Shown here one piece after another: positions 23,201-35,400 of a stretch of 64,000 nucleotides of DNA. This DNA comes from Branchiostoma floridae (lineage: Eukaryota; Chordata; Leptocardii; Amphioxiformes; Branchiostomatidae): positions 16,726,885 through 16,790,884 of the forward strand of contig NC_049981.1 of assembly GCF_000003815.2 (NCBI RefSeq), given 5' to 3'. The notes under the pieces were generated by a model. That model was not told the DNA's origin. It was given only the letters and a program-made list of their open reading frames with translations, and ran no database searches. How positions within the stretch are numbered: position 1 is the stretch's first letter; the number at the start of each line of letters is the position of its first letter. The position numbers were made by a program, and so were the translations under genes.

Positions 23201-26200
23201 GTGAACTGGGCATCCTGGACCTCATACAGGTTTGTGTGGCTCAAACATTGTTTTAGTTTCTCTACATTGAGGTGGTCTTCTGGTACAGAAGATGTTAAAA
23301 ATTAATTCAATCACTGGAACAATAATTTCCAAATCAATTTCCAGCTTTCTGAATGATCTTGTGAAGCAGGCTTTTAGCCAGGCATGCGTCAACGCGTCAT
23401 CTGGATGCACTTTTCTTAGAATAACAAGAAATTTGATGCCCCTGGATGCCTTATACTGGGGAGAAAATCCTCTGACAAGCATGAAATTCTGATTGACCAG
23501 GGATGCTACCAGGTCATCTGTGGTCACAGTCTTCTACTGTGACATCTGTAACAGTATTTTTGCCTCTTGGGATACCTTAGAATGCTTTATTTTAACTTAA
23601 AATCATCAAAAACTCTGCACCATGGAAGGTGGGTGCCCCCAGACCCCCCCTACAATAGTCACTTACCGCGACTCACCAATAAGTTTGGACTCCCTATAAA
23701 TATATAATAAAATCCTAGCTAAAAGCCTGTTGTTAAGGATGGACAAGCATAAAACCCAGAAAGTTTAAGTGCTCCTTGCTAAAACCAAAAAAAAAAAAAA
23801 TGATTGAAATGAAATATTTCTAATTAAGATAAATGTACAATGTGTTTGTTATTTGAAATCCAAGAACAACACACGAGTTTCCATTTTTACTGCATCTTAT
23901 AGGTCAAGGGTCATTACGGGCACTGCAAGCTGGGCTGAGTCAAGGCAATTGTTGCCAAAATAAGAATAGAAGCATTAATTGTGTATACTTGTTTGCATCT
24001 ATCAGGTGTTTGTGGAGACCTTGGACAAGGCGTTTGAGAATGTCTGTGAACTGGACCTGATATTCCATGTGGACAAGGTGAGAGAACTCTTCCCTTTCTG
24101 CTTACAAACAAACAATGTTAACAAAACCCATCTGTTTATAGAAGATATATTATATCATAACATGCATATTTACCAGGTACTTATAAAAATTATGTGCATG
24201 TCATAACATTATCATGGCGCAAAACATTTAGAATTTGCATGCTGAGAATCTTCTCTTTCATGAACAAGATGTTTGAAAAAATTGTTTTGACTGTGCATTA
24301 TGTGTTGTTGAATGTGCAGCTAGGTTCAGTAATGGTGCGTTATGTGTTGTTGAATATTCTGTTAGGTTCACTACATCCTGCAAGAACTGGTGATGGGCGG
24401 AATGGTACTAGAAACCAACATGACAGAGATCGTCACGAGGATAGAGGAACAGAGCAAACTGGAAAAATCTGAGGTCTGAGATATTTACTTGTTCTAATGA
24501 TAAATGTGTTACCATACCATGGCCCACAAGGCTCAAGCCTCGAAATTCATTTTGGGGAATTTCTAAGTATTGTCAACAGACAGAAGGCTTAAGCTTATAT
24601 CAGAGGATAGAAATTTATATCTCAACAACAGTTGAACTTCTCCAGCTGTTCTATGATATCAATATTCATGCCTGATTACAAACATCATGACTGCACATCT
24701 GTATACCACTCTTTTGCATGACTCCATGCTTTTTCATTCTTGCTTGCTTGATTTTTATTTTATTTTGACCAATTGATCAGCAGCATTTCTGTACTTAAAT
24801 TTACCACTCTTTCATCTTGCATGGAGGCTCCCTCTATAAAGTGAGTGGAGGATGCTTGATTTTTAGTTCAACTATAAAGCATGAAATTTAGGTCTGACAC
24901 TTGCAGTTTCATTCCCCAAGACTTCTTCAGTATGTATTTGGTGTTAGGCCTTTTTTTGGATTGACTATGTAGTCCCAAAGGAGGAGAAGGTTACAAAACA
25001 GTCTGTGGAATTGCAGTCTCATTGCAGTACCTATCAATAGCGAGACCACAACCTCCACAGCTGCAAGTCTTAACTGGGGTTCATTGCAGATGGAGATAGC
25101 TGAAGGTGCAAGAAGTTTTGGAAACATCTGGGGGCCTGCCCCCTCTAGAAATTTTGGCATGGCTTATCCTCTGAAATGCCATTTCCCACATTTTCAGAGC
25201 CAGTTTTAAATCACACTATTCCAGAGAGAAAACATATATGTACCACATGTATTGTTTTCAAGCACTTTTGTAGCTGAAGTAAACTGAACTCTTGGGAAAA
25301 AATTGTCGCCATTATGAGAAATATAGACATCCTAGAAACATTCATTGCAGAAAAGAAGAACGTCCAAAAGTGCCTGTCTGGTGGGAAAACAGTTCCAGAC
25401 TTTTCCCACATGACACAATAGAGATCTAACACCAAATACATGAACAATTCAAATCTTCATGCATGTAGACAAGCCTTACTCCTTCCAGCCCCCCTCCCAC
25501 CCTGCCCATGTTGCTGATCAGTTGGTAATGGTGCTGTTGTTTTTTGTTTCCTTTACCAGGCGGGTTTGACAGCAGTGCCAGAGAGAGCCGCCTCGGCCGT
25601 TAAGGTTTCTAGCCTTTCTATATAATCATGCTTTTTCCTTCACCTTCTTCATGAGTTTACTTCTGTGCAAATCTGCATTACACTTATTTGGTTAATGACA
25701 ATGTAGAATTGTGTATAGAGAGTCAGAGTACATACTGATTATCTATATCTAAAGTGAAAGAATCCTATATCTAACTCTCCCTACATTGATCTTCTATAGA
25801 AGGAAAAGGAAAAAAAATTCATTGTGCTTCTGATTTGTGAATGAAATTGATTTTGACATGATACTGAACAAATTATTGAATCTTTCATTTTAAATTTGTC
25901 AAATTTTGAAGCAAATTTTCATGATTGCATGATTTTTAGAGCAATGTTCTAGAAAATGCCATCATTCAATACTAAACAAGAATCAGGAATGTTTTGTTTC
26001 ATCAGCATTCAAACAATATAATTTCTTCCATTGCATGGCTAGCAAAATACCTGCAACATGCTTATACCTCCTTCAGCATGGCTGTTGTCAACAGTAAAGA
26101 GGGTCTGCATGGCCTTGTTTAATTCCCAATAGTTCATAAGGAAGCTGTTTTATTTTATGTAATTCATAGTAAGGATGGAAAATAAACTGAAAAGCGTAGC

Positions 26201-27152
26201 CAGTGCATTTCACGCAAAGCGTAATTGAGCCTCCCGGTCTCCCAATTTCTAAGTTGTAGTGGAGGCACCCGCAACTACCTGTTGGGTCATCCTCGTACCC
26301 AGGATTTCTGATACCAAACATCGGCACGAGAAAACCAATGACATAAGAGGGATTCTAGGTGGTTATTGGTCAGTTATACCAGGATGGCAGAAAAACATCT
26401 GAAGTCAATGTCAGTTGCATTTTTATTATCCTACACTTCTTTCCCCATCTCTGTTTGTCTAGTGTTATGTGTAGCATAATGTTTCATAGACTAGCAGTGG
26501 CAGGAATGGGGGGCTGAAAACTTTGTGTGTTGAAGTTTCACTAAACTTAGCTTGGTCTGTCAGCAAATTATACCCCTCAAAATAATGTCAAGATTTCAAA
26601 ATTTCCCCACCCCTGTATCCAACTAGGATTGCCACCACCACATGACAATTGCTGCGGCCTCACCTCTACAGTGTTGCCAGAATTTAGCATAAATTGTTGT
26701 TGGCCTTCCCAAATTTAGTGTCAAATGTTGTCAGTACCCCCCTCCCCTCATGCAGACCCTCAGTAAAGACAACCTTTAAACTTACCCATGCTACAGTAAG
26801 ACTACCTGAATCTGTCTATTCCTCCCTCCACTCTGTTCTCAGATATTTTCCAATGGCTAATGAACAACTCCTTCCTTCACAAATGCTCATTTCCCCAGCA
26901 CTGATCTTTTTCTCTCTCCCTCTGTTTCCTACAAGTTGCATGTGTAGGGATCCCATTGGCTGCATTCCCCACCCTCAGCACTACTGCAGGAGAAATTGTC
27001 CAATCACAGGTTGCCCTTTATACCATGTTTGTTTGTTGTTTCAGGCTGGATTGGCGGGGGCGCCAGCGAGGGTTGTGTCAGCGGCCAAGAACTTGGATCT
27101 GCCAAAACTCCCATCGAACATCCAGCTGCCAAATCTGCCCTCCTTCAGATGA
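20202..27152 (+). CDS. AP3S1: AP-3 adaptor complex subunit sigma
   Basis: Coding exons are 20202-20270, 21484-21575, 23118-23229, 24006-24077, 24366-24473 and 27045-27152, giving 186 residues, or 201 if the cassette exon 25560-25604 is included (human AP3S1 is 193). The protein starts MIKAIVVFNNHGKPRLIKFF and contains the longin-type sigma fold with RHYATLYFVFCVDSSESELG and HVDKVHYILQELVMGGMVLE. It ends in the AP-3-specific tail (AGLAGAPARVVSA ... LPNLPSFR). It is the small chain of the AP-3 complex, which sorts membrane proteins from endosomes to lysosomes and related organelles, recognising dileucine signals together with the delta subunit. Vertebrates have two copies (AP3S1 and AP3S2); this is most likely the single pre-duplication gene. 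Exon 2 is preceded by truncated copies of itself. The 3' UTR may run to an ATTAAA signal at 28801, close to the tail of CEP152. Confidence 0.95.
20741..20886. mobile_element. Short palindromic MITE related to the 10970 element
   Basis: Nearly the whole 146 bp is an inverted repeat, with ends TAGCCTGAGTA and TACTCAGGCTA. Flanks are tttatgaat (20732-20740) and tttacgaat (20887-20895), a 9-bp target duplication with one mismatch. It lies in AP3S intron 1. Confidence 0.85.
21112..21483 (+). repeat. Array of truncated AP3S exon 2 copies with TTTG microsatellite
   Basis: Upstream of the true exon 2 (21484) are three near-perfect copies of its first 46 bases at 21206-21251, 21306-21351 and 21395-21440, and one degenerate copy at about 21112-21154. 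Each good copy keeps the 18-bp pyrimidine-rich 3' splice site (ending CTCTCCCCAG) and the code for NEDMQQQIVRETFHL, then runs into a (TTTG)n tract instead of the rest of the exon. The last units are 89 bp apart and the earlier pair 100 bp. None has a proper donor. Confidence 0.9.
21730..21973. mobile_element. MITE with AGCACGTCACCGG termini and perfect 9-bp target duplication
   Basis: The 244-bp element has about 31-bp inverted ends (AGCACGTCACCGGAACGTAC inwards, then a GCGCCTGCGC block). The 9-bp GAGGGATCA is repeated exactly at 21721-21729 and 21974-21982. It lies in AP3S intron 2. No open frame. Confidence 0.88.
22173..22214. repeat. 14-bp tandem repeat, three copies
   Basis: TGTGTACAAGACAC is repeated three times, the third with one change, in AP3S intron 2. 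Confidence 0.9.
25560..25604 (+). CDS. AP3S1: AP3S in-frame 45-bp cassette exon, duplicate of the start of the last exon
   Basis: After a ttaccag acceptor, 15 codons encode AGLTAVPERAASAVK, followed by a GTTTCT donor. The last exon (27045) begins AGLAGAPARVVSAAK, so the two are clearly duplicates. Both ends are phase 0, so inclusion inserts 15 residues and skipping leaves the frame intact. The human proteins have only one such segment. The donor is weaker than the others in the gene, so partial inclusion is likely. It could not replace the last exon alone, since it lacks the stop and the LPNLPSF tail. Confidence 0.65.
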
Positions 27153-29563
27153 AGATCATTTTTCCTAAACTTCCATTTTTTCATGCCTTCTTTGTGTTAA
27201 GGTAGAATTTTGCATTTTCAAAAGAAACTGTTTTTTTTTTTTTTAAGAAAAGTGTTTTGTGGAAGCATTGCAAGGTTGTTGATTGGATAGTAATTGACCT
27301 CTTCACTTCCAAATCCATTCTTAACTTTAGAATACTGATATTGGTAAGAAATTGTAACCACTTTGTTTTACCAGAAGAATCACATTTAGGTCACCTATTT
27401 TTCAGGATAATTTCCTAGATACACCACCTGATCAGTTAGTCTATATCTCAACCACAAGGCTGGTCTATCGCAATTCTGGAAAAAGTAACAGCCATGAAAT
27501 TGTACCTGACAAAACATTCACCAGGCCCACAAACTTGATCACTTAGCAGTGCATGTATGCCACCAAGCAGTTCATGAACAAACTGCAGCCTAGCTGTCTT
27601 GCATTAGCCTCCTGTGCAGAAGGGAGCAGGTTTGGGAAGGGCTGTTGTTGTTATTTTTTTTGAAGTCTTTTAACTTTAAGAGGTAATTTCTACTAATAGT
27701 TATGTAGAGATTCACACATTCTAAGCATTATATTATGAATGTATTGTGTATATTCCAAAAACTTTTCTCTTACCTAGTATTTCTTGGGTTATAAAATTTA
27801 TTTGACCCCAGAATCCCTTATGGGAACATTATGTAATGCTGCAAGGAAGGAATCTGTAAACTGTTTCATGTACTTCCCTATTTTGGGAGTTGTAGAGTCC
27901 AGCTTTGTCATGGCTGTGCCTCTTTTCATGGATAAGTCCACTTAAAGAAGGGGTTGCTGGGTAAAAGTAATTAAGTTACTTAATGCTTTCAATCTGTGAC
28001 AAAACATTCTATGCCCATTGTATACCTTTCCGGCTGCCATCTGTAAACTCTGGTTTAACAACATTGGAGCAAAGAATCAAGTAAAATTTAGTAAAACAAC
28101 TTTGCTATTATGCCTAGCACTATCTTTATCTGGTTTATCCAACATATAAGATATACAATGTTTATACTACTTCTTTATGTCCCATGGTGTAATGGTTACA
28201 GGATTTAGGAGCAGTGGTTATGATGGCCCATAAGCACACAGCCTCTATATTTGTTCTTGTGGGCCACTGTAGAAACTGTAAGTTACCATGATGGCAGAAT
28301 GTAATGTATGAATGTCAGGGAAGAGATTTTGACAGGCATAATCAATGATTCTACCAGTTGAGGTGCCAGTCAGGGTCTCACAATCTGGGTCCCAGTAATA
28401 GGGTGGTCTCCCATTCATAAATTCATCCATTGATCTACAGTGATATGAATCAAAGAGTAAAGTTCAGTCTTTAAATGTCAGGACACCAATTAGGATTTCT
28501 TGTGTCTGTCCCTTTCCTCTTCTCTCGTAGCCTCAATGAAAATCCTCATGATTTGAGATTTTCATGATTAAACAAAGGTTCAAACAAAGCGAAAGGATCA
28601 CTACCCTGATGTCTGCATTGTACACAATTTACCAGCCTAATGATGTTTGAGGCACTCTGAAACCTCCTTGCCTTACTCGGTAGGGTTAGATAAATGTTGT
28701 ATTACAATTGTAATTTATCAAATATTATTATTCCAACTTTTTGCCTTTAAATCTTTTTGGTCAGTGATAGTGGAAATTATTGTCACGACCGTTACTGAAA
28801 ATTAAAACTTTGTTCACTGAAAAAAAGCTTGTCTGTGAAAGTGATTTTTTTCTTCACTCATTCATTTGTATAATACGAGTTTAAACATGTCCATAAAATT
28901 AAGGAAATATTTGCTCTCTTCATTAAGGATTTTCTTAGGCCAGGTATTTGCGTATTTGCACCCTATCTGTTCTAAATTCATGGCATAACTTTTAAAAGAA
29001 TACAAACTAAATTAGATGACATGAAAGTAGAATTTTATTTCATTCCATTCAACTCTGATTGAAACATTACTTAATTAAAAATTACATCCAATTACACTTT
29101 GTACAAAAACAGTCATTTTTTTCTGAGTACATGTCTGTAAAATATGCACAGCAAGTGTATAGATAACGGGCAAAAATAAATGATCTTATGTGCCACAATT
29201 CTGAATAATCTGAGAACAAAGATATGATTGTAATGATCCACTCTTTAGCTTTTAAATTGAAGGTAGCAGCCTTTTTGTGGTGGCAATGTAGAAGTACATG
29301 AAATACAAAATGTGTTTAAAATTCTCTGCTTTAAAGAGTCCACACAAAGAAGTAATAGCAATTTTGAGACATTTAACCATGTAAATTCATTGTATATTTT
29401 ATCCTGACACTAAGTAAAGGTATTATGATACAAATGATTTTATATACTATATGCTTCTACCTGACATTATCAAATAATATTTCAATTTTTTTTAAATTAT
29501 AAATTATAATACTACATTACATTATAATACTATTTACTAGATACAAACTTGGGTAAGTAACAA
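27153..29563. other. Tail-to-tail region between AP3S and CEP152 (3' UTRs)
   Basis: No coding sequence is recognised. The region should hold the 3' UTRs of the two convergent genes. Candidate poly(A) signals are ATTAAA at 28801-28806 for AP3S (plus) and TTTATT at 29034-29039, read as AATAAA on the minus strand, for CEP152. If both are used, the transcripts end about 230 bp apart. A poly-T run lies near 27230-27244. At 28181-28200 there is a short match to the 5' half of tRNA-Gln (see rejected items). Confidence 0.4.
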
Positions 29564-32462
29564 TCACTGTCCCCCATTTGAGGGGCTGTCGATGCCACTA
29601 TCCTGTTGCAACAGCCTCTGTATTCTCAGTGGATGTACAGAGCTGCCTGCACATTTTCTTACATCGACACTCTGCACATGTCTATCCTTGCCCACATGTG
29701 CTTTAGGATAGGATGAAACCTTTGCTGATTTGCTAGCAGTCTGAGGGGTGATATTTGTCCTACTGTGGGGTTTGGTTCTGTACAAGCCATTCTGGTCAGA
29801 ACTGGATACAACTGGAGTGTTCTGGCTGTAACTGGATTCTTCCGGTTGGAACTGGCTGTGAATGGTTTGATCTGGATGGTTTTCCTTTTCCCTGCTTTTG
29901 CCTGGTCTTGGTTTGTCAGACATAGCAAGTCTTGTAGGGAGTTCTATATACTCAGAGTCAATGGAAATATCAGAGGGTGCCGGGGATGGAGCCTGTGTAT
30001 GTCGTGTTACCAAGGGAATCGGTTTCTTTGGTGAAACAGACACCTCGGCTAGCATCACTTGCATCTCCTTGTTAGGGGGAGGAACTCTCATTGGTTGTCT
30101 CCTGTCAACTGACCTACTGTTCTCCTTTGTGATTGGCTGGTGCCTGTATTTTTCTTGACCAATAGAACCAGTTTGCCTGGTGGAGGATTTTCCAACATCC
30201 CTCTGCCTTCTCTTCTTGTCAGCTTGATCAGTCCTTTCTTCCACGGAGGTCTCACTACTCATGCTATCAGCTCTATCCCTCTCTCTCTTTTGTGACTGTG
30301 AACTGTTGTTGTATCTTCTGTCTCCGCTGGTTTTGAGACCAAAGGATTTCCCACCTGAGAGTGTAAGGTCTTCCAAAGAATGTGCGTGAGCAGAAAGAGG
30401 CTTAAACTGATCCCTTGCTCTCACCGTGATGTTCACAGGAGATGCCCTTCCAGACGTCGTCTCCCCTGCTGTGGTCGATAAACTTTCCATAGAATGGAAC
30501 TGCCTTGAATGTTCCAATGTTGTGGAATTTGGAGGGAACTTTGCCTTCTGATTAGAGCCTTCAAAGCCATTTCTTTCCTCTAAATAGCTGCCCATTGTAT
30601 CTTGTCGTTCAGACACTTTCTGAGTTGCATAGTCTGCGGTATCAGCACTTCTTTGTTTGCCAGAATCTTTATTCCTTGCCATATGCCTTCCAGATGTTGT
30701 ACTTGAAGCATTGCCAGTCCTACAATTTCTGACTTTCATACGTTCAGAAGCTCTTGGTTGGGACGATCTAATTTCTCCTCTTCTGGATGATGCTCTGTTA
30801 GCATTCCTTGAGCTGCCATTGGTTGATACCCCAGCATCGTTACCATCTGATTCCACGTGACGCGACCTTTGTCCACCTCTGGATTTCTCCTGGCTTGAGG
30901 TAGTAGAGTTGTCGTCCCTGTCAGAGTCCAGAGCTGACTCCAGAGTCTGAGCCATGATGGCCATCTTCCTGGCACTGTTCAAGGTGCTACTGTAAGGAAA
31001 AACAACATTAATCATTATCAGCACAAAAGAGTAATAACTATATAATATACAGATCGATATGAAGTTATACATTAATCCTTAACATGAATATGAAGAATTC
31101 AAAGTTTTGTAAAAGTCCTCGTTGAATAAGATAAAGCCAGTCGTAGTCAGTATGTCATGCTTAATCATTAAAATTTGTACACTGTACATCCCTAAATATA
31201 ATACCCAGTGCATTGCAGCTTTACTAGGGCTCGTGTTATCAGCCAAGACTACTTCATCCCTACGTATACGTGTCAATCAGTGTGTTGGGTTCTTTTAGAT
31301 GCAGTGGTTGAGGCATATGCAGGACTTACCCCCCTTCTAAAAGCACAATGCAGCCCTGAGTGGGGATTGAATGTCCAACTCCAACCTCCAAATCCATAGA
31401 TTTGATTTATCAAAGTAGCAGGGCATACTACTTGCTTACTGCTTGCATTCATAACAGGGTATACTCTGCCAGCAATGAAGCCAACCACCACCTACCCATG
31501 TCCCCCCTCCCTCTTCTCCTCCTCCAACAGTTGGTGAAGGCACTGCAGATAGTACCGCCTCAGCTTCCGTCCTGTCAGGTGCTTCTCTCTCGTCACCTCC
31601 TTCTTCAGGCTTTCCGCTGTCCGGGAGCGACTGGACTCCAAAAACTGTTTCACGTCATCTAGAGAAAGGAAATTAAAGGGGAATTTCAAATGCAAGCTGG
31701 TCCCTTGTTTTTAGAATGTTTGCGGTGCAAACTTATAGACACCCCGAAATTTCATTATTCATTACCCATTAGGTAGAAATTTTTCCTGTATCTCTTTCAG
31801 AGAATGAGGGTATCTTACTATTTTTCTTTTTTTCTTTGATGAAATGATGGGGCAGAACACACAAAAAAAGGACCATTTACATGTACCATCCAGCATATCT
31901 GCCTGTTATTACATTTCACATTCCATACAATCATGTACCTTTGATCTTGTTGACAGTAGTGAGATAGTGGTTCCTGAGTTCGTGCATACCCTCGCTGGCG
32001 TTCTCGGGCAAGGACTCCAAATCAAAGTCAGTCTACAGTACAAAGACAAGAATTAGAAACCAGTTAGTGCATTCAAACTATGGACTTCTGACTTGATGAC
32101 TACACATTATTCCACACCTAGGCTAAAGTAAAGCAAAAAGACAGATTCAGAAATAAGTCCAAAATCCCAAAACTAAACGAAAGTCAGATGGTACTTTCTG
32201 CTATATATGTACAAGCAGAAGGAGGAATGACATACAAAGTCAACAGTGAAAACATCTTTTTTTTTACTGTTTTTGTAATTACCTTGCTCTTTATCATTAA
32301 GTGATATGTCTTACCTGACAGGGTGTCTGTACCATGTCTTTCCTTTTCTCCGAGGGGTGTGGCTGGCTAGTTGCCATGGCAGCAGCCCGTTCCTTCTCAA
32401 GTTCCGAGATTCTGGTCTCCAAAGCAGATATCTCCTTGTTATATTTTCCCTCAAGTTTCATC
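29564..32462 (-). CDS. CEP152: CEP152 exons 29-32: C-terminal region
   Basis: Exons are 32315-32462, 31939-32032, 31496-31658 and 29564-30989. Exons 30-31 encode GMHELRNHYLTTVNKIK and GRKLRRYYLQCLHQLLEEEK, matching the most conserved C-terminal helices of the human protein (region of CEP63/CEP192-linked function). The last exon is 475 codons including the stop. It starts STLNSARKMAIMAQTLE, continues as a long Ser/Arg/Lys/Gln-rich disordered tail, and closes with the conserved RLLQQDSGIDSPSNGGQ. Confidence 0.9.
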
Positions 32463-35400
32463 CTGAGTTTAAAAAAAATTACTTTGTAGTGTATATAGTC
32501 TTCACAAATATGCAGTACTGGAATGACCTTGCAAATGAGTCATTAATGACAGATCCAGATGGAGATGCACTGTCCAGGCAACAAACATCAGGAGGAGCTA
32601 GACTGATGCTAGGCTCTCACCCTTCCCTCGGACCATCAAGGAGCGGAATGAACTTGAGCCTAGTGTGGCAGAGGCGAGGTCCCTCTCCCAGTTCAAAACT
32701 GAGCTAGGACGGGCTTCTCTGCACTGAGCTGCAACCCTACACAATTTACACAATACTTAAACCAACGATATATACTTGCCTGAGCTTTTCCTTTTCCCCT
32801 TGTAACGTTTCTTCCAACTTTCCTTTTTCTTTCAGAGCTCTTCTCAATTCTTCTGTCAATTCTGTCTTCTCTTCCTCTAGTCTGTCCATCAAGTCTTTCT
32901 GTTCAGCAGTCAGGTTCCTATGTTATAGACCAGATGTGGCTTAGTTTAGTTTAGGAAGAATCTTGTCCATAATGTCCATATAAACAAGATTTTATCAATC
33001 CCCTAAGTGGTCTTCTTGGACAAGTTTGACTGTATCCCAAAGAATGCTAAGCTAATCTCCAAGGAAGGCAATCGACAATGTTACCCATAAAAAAGTACAA
33101 TAAAAAAAATTACTTTTGCAGAAATTCCAGTTCCTTTTTGGACCTTTCTTCCAGCCGTTTTATCCTCGTCTCTGAGTGAGCCAGTTTGGACTCCAGACTG
33201 GCCCGTTCTCGTTCCCAGATCTCCTGCTGGCTGGCCTGGTCTTGTTCCCAGGTTTGCCTGTCTCTCTGGTGCTCAGTGGTCAGGTTACTTCTCAGGGCTT
33301 CAAGCTCTTTCTTCAGAAGAAGCTCCTTTCTCTTACACTGTTGTTCCAACTACAGAAAGATATGAAAATTTTCAGCATTACAGAAGAGCCAAATCTGTTT
33401 GCATCACATAACTGGTAATCTTTAGTAAACCAAACCAGTTTTGTACAAGCTGTGTCAGACAGGTAGGTCTGATCCACTCACACTATGATTGATCTACTCC
33501 TATTGATAAGTGTGATGGGTGCTTGAGGTGTGGCTCTCATCAAATACTGAACCTCGTCCTCAGGTGAATATGTGACAACATCCCTCACCGAAACTACACG
33601 TGAGTACTCATAACCACTTTGTTTGGCACAACATAGGACCTGCTAGGGATTTGAACACAGGACCATTAGATATTTGACTACCCTAACCTTAGGGCCACAA
33701 GATACAGAACATTTTGAAGAGAGTATGAATAAAAGCTGTGTATCAATTTACCTGCTCTATTCTATCTTTCAACCTCTCCTTCTCCACAACGATGGTCTCC
33801 AAGTCCACTTCATGATCTCTGTCCAACCGCTGCCTCTCCAAATCAATCTCACCCCTCCATCTGACCTCTAACCTCTCCAGCTCCTTCTGGTACTCCTGAA
33901 CTTTGCCCTCTGACCTCTCCAGCTGCTTGACATAGTCCTGTATCTTGTTCTGAAGTTCTTGTTTCTCCCAGTTCTCCTCCTGAGATTGTTCTTTCTCCCA
34001 TGCTGCACGAGCTGTGGATAACTCTTGTTGAATGACGTTATCTTGTTCTACTCGCAGTTTCTGCAGCTCCTTGGATCACAAAAAGATACACATTGGTCAG
34101 GAATCTGAGCCTTACTCTGACTTACTCTAGTCAGGAATCTGAGCCTTACTCTGACTTACTCTACTGGGTATTTGTGTTGATAAAAGCTATTAAGCATACA
34201 AGAAATAGAATTTGGTTACATAGAGGAAATCATGATGATGCATGAACTATGACAGAAAAAGAACAAAAAAACATTACACCAATTATTTTAAAGCACCAAG
34301 AGTAGAACTTTTGACCTTCCCTCTAACCGGCTACTTCACTGTGGTAAGGACAGCAGTTTCAGCACCAAGGACAGAACTTTCCTATTCAGCAAACAGCAGC
34401 TACAGCTAATTTTTGTCAATCTTTTTCAGCCTTGTAAATACAAATACTAAGCAACATGATATCCTCAATCTCTACCAAGATTCTACAAGGGAAAAGTTAT
34501 TGTGCTGGTTTCTACTAGAGAGTAATTGCAGTATGTACCTCCTGAAGGTTGTTTATTGTGCCCTGTAGTTGTTTCTCCCTGTCAGCCTCCATCCTCTGCT
34601 GGAGGTGCCTGGTGGCCTCCTGCACCGCCTGGGTCACAGCCAGCTCCTTCTGTTTCTTCTGTTCCTTTTCCCACTCCTGTCGGGCTGCCTTCAGGGCTAT
34701 GGACACCTGCATGCACAATTCATAATGAATACAACAGTAGTACTAGTAGTAGTATCCAGTGTTTGATTATACTGTTGAGTGGTCACTGAAACGGGTAGGC
34801 AGCAGTCAGCTAATCCTCACACTTCATTTCCAAGCAGCCCTGTCCAGCAGGTTCACATGGGCAAGTCTTCAATTTTAAAACTGTCACATTCATGCCTAAT
34901 ATGAAGAACTTGGCTGCACAAGAGGTTGCGATAGAATTTGCAGTGGTGCCGTACAGCTAAAGATGGGGCATAGAAAGATGTATTTGTTGGCCAGAATAGT
35001 TACGAGCCAAGTGGAATCCTCAATTCAGTCATGCTGCATAATGGTGAGATCTCAAAGCTTTTTCTGAGGCCACACACCAAATATAATAAAAAATCTATCC
35101 ACAGATTAAGTTATGCTGTTGATGTACATACAAACATACACAAAGTACCGAAAACCTTACCTTCTTGGTAAATGTACTAGTACCGGTAGCGTGTGTAACA
35201 AAGTGTACATCAGTGTACATTCTATCTAAAGCCAATGCCTTTAACATTGCCATTTATGTGTTTTCATACCTCTCTCTTAGTGTTCTCTTCCTGCTGTTCT
35301 AACTGTTCTTTCCTAAAGACCTCCATCTCCTGCCCATGTTTCTGTCGTTCCAGTGCCTGTTCAGACATCCACTTGCTCCGGGCAGCTGTAAGAGCCTGCT

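Noticed and set aside
28181-28200. Match to the 5' half of tRNA-Gln (CCATGGTGTAATGGTTA)
   Set aside because: No anticodon arm, T arm or matching acceptor strand follows; at most a fragment.
29765-30158. Plus-strand frames opposite the last CEP152 exon
   Set aside because: Shadow frames; the minus frame ends in the conserved QQDSGIDSP motif.
31345-31375. Box-B-like GGGGATTGAATGTCC stretch in a CEP152 intron
   Set aside because: No box A at the right distance; not enough for a SINE or tRNA call.
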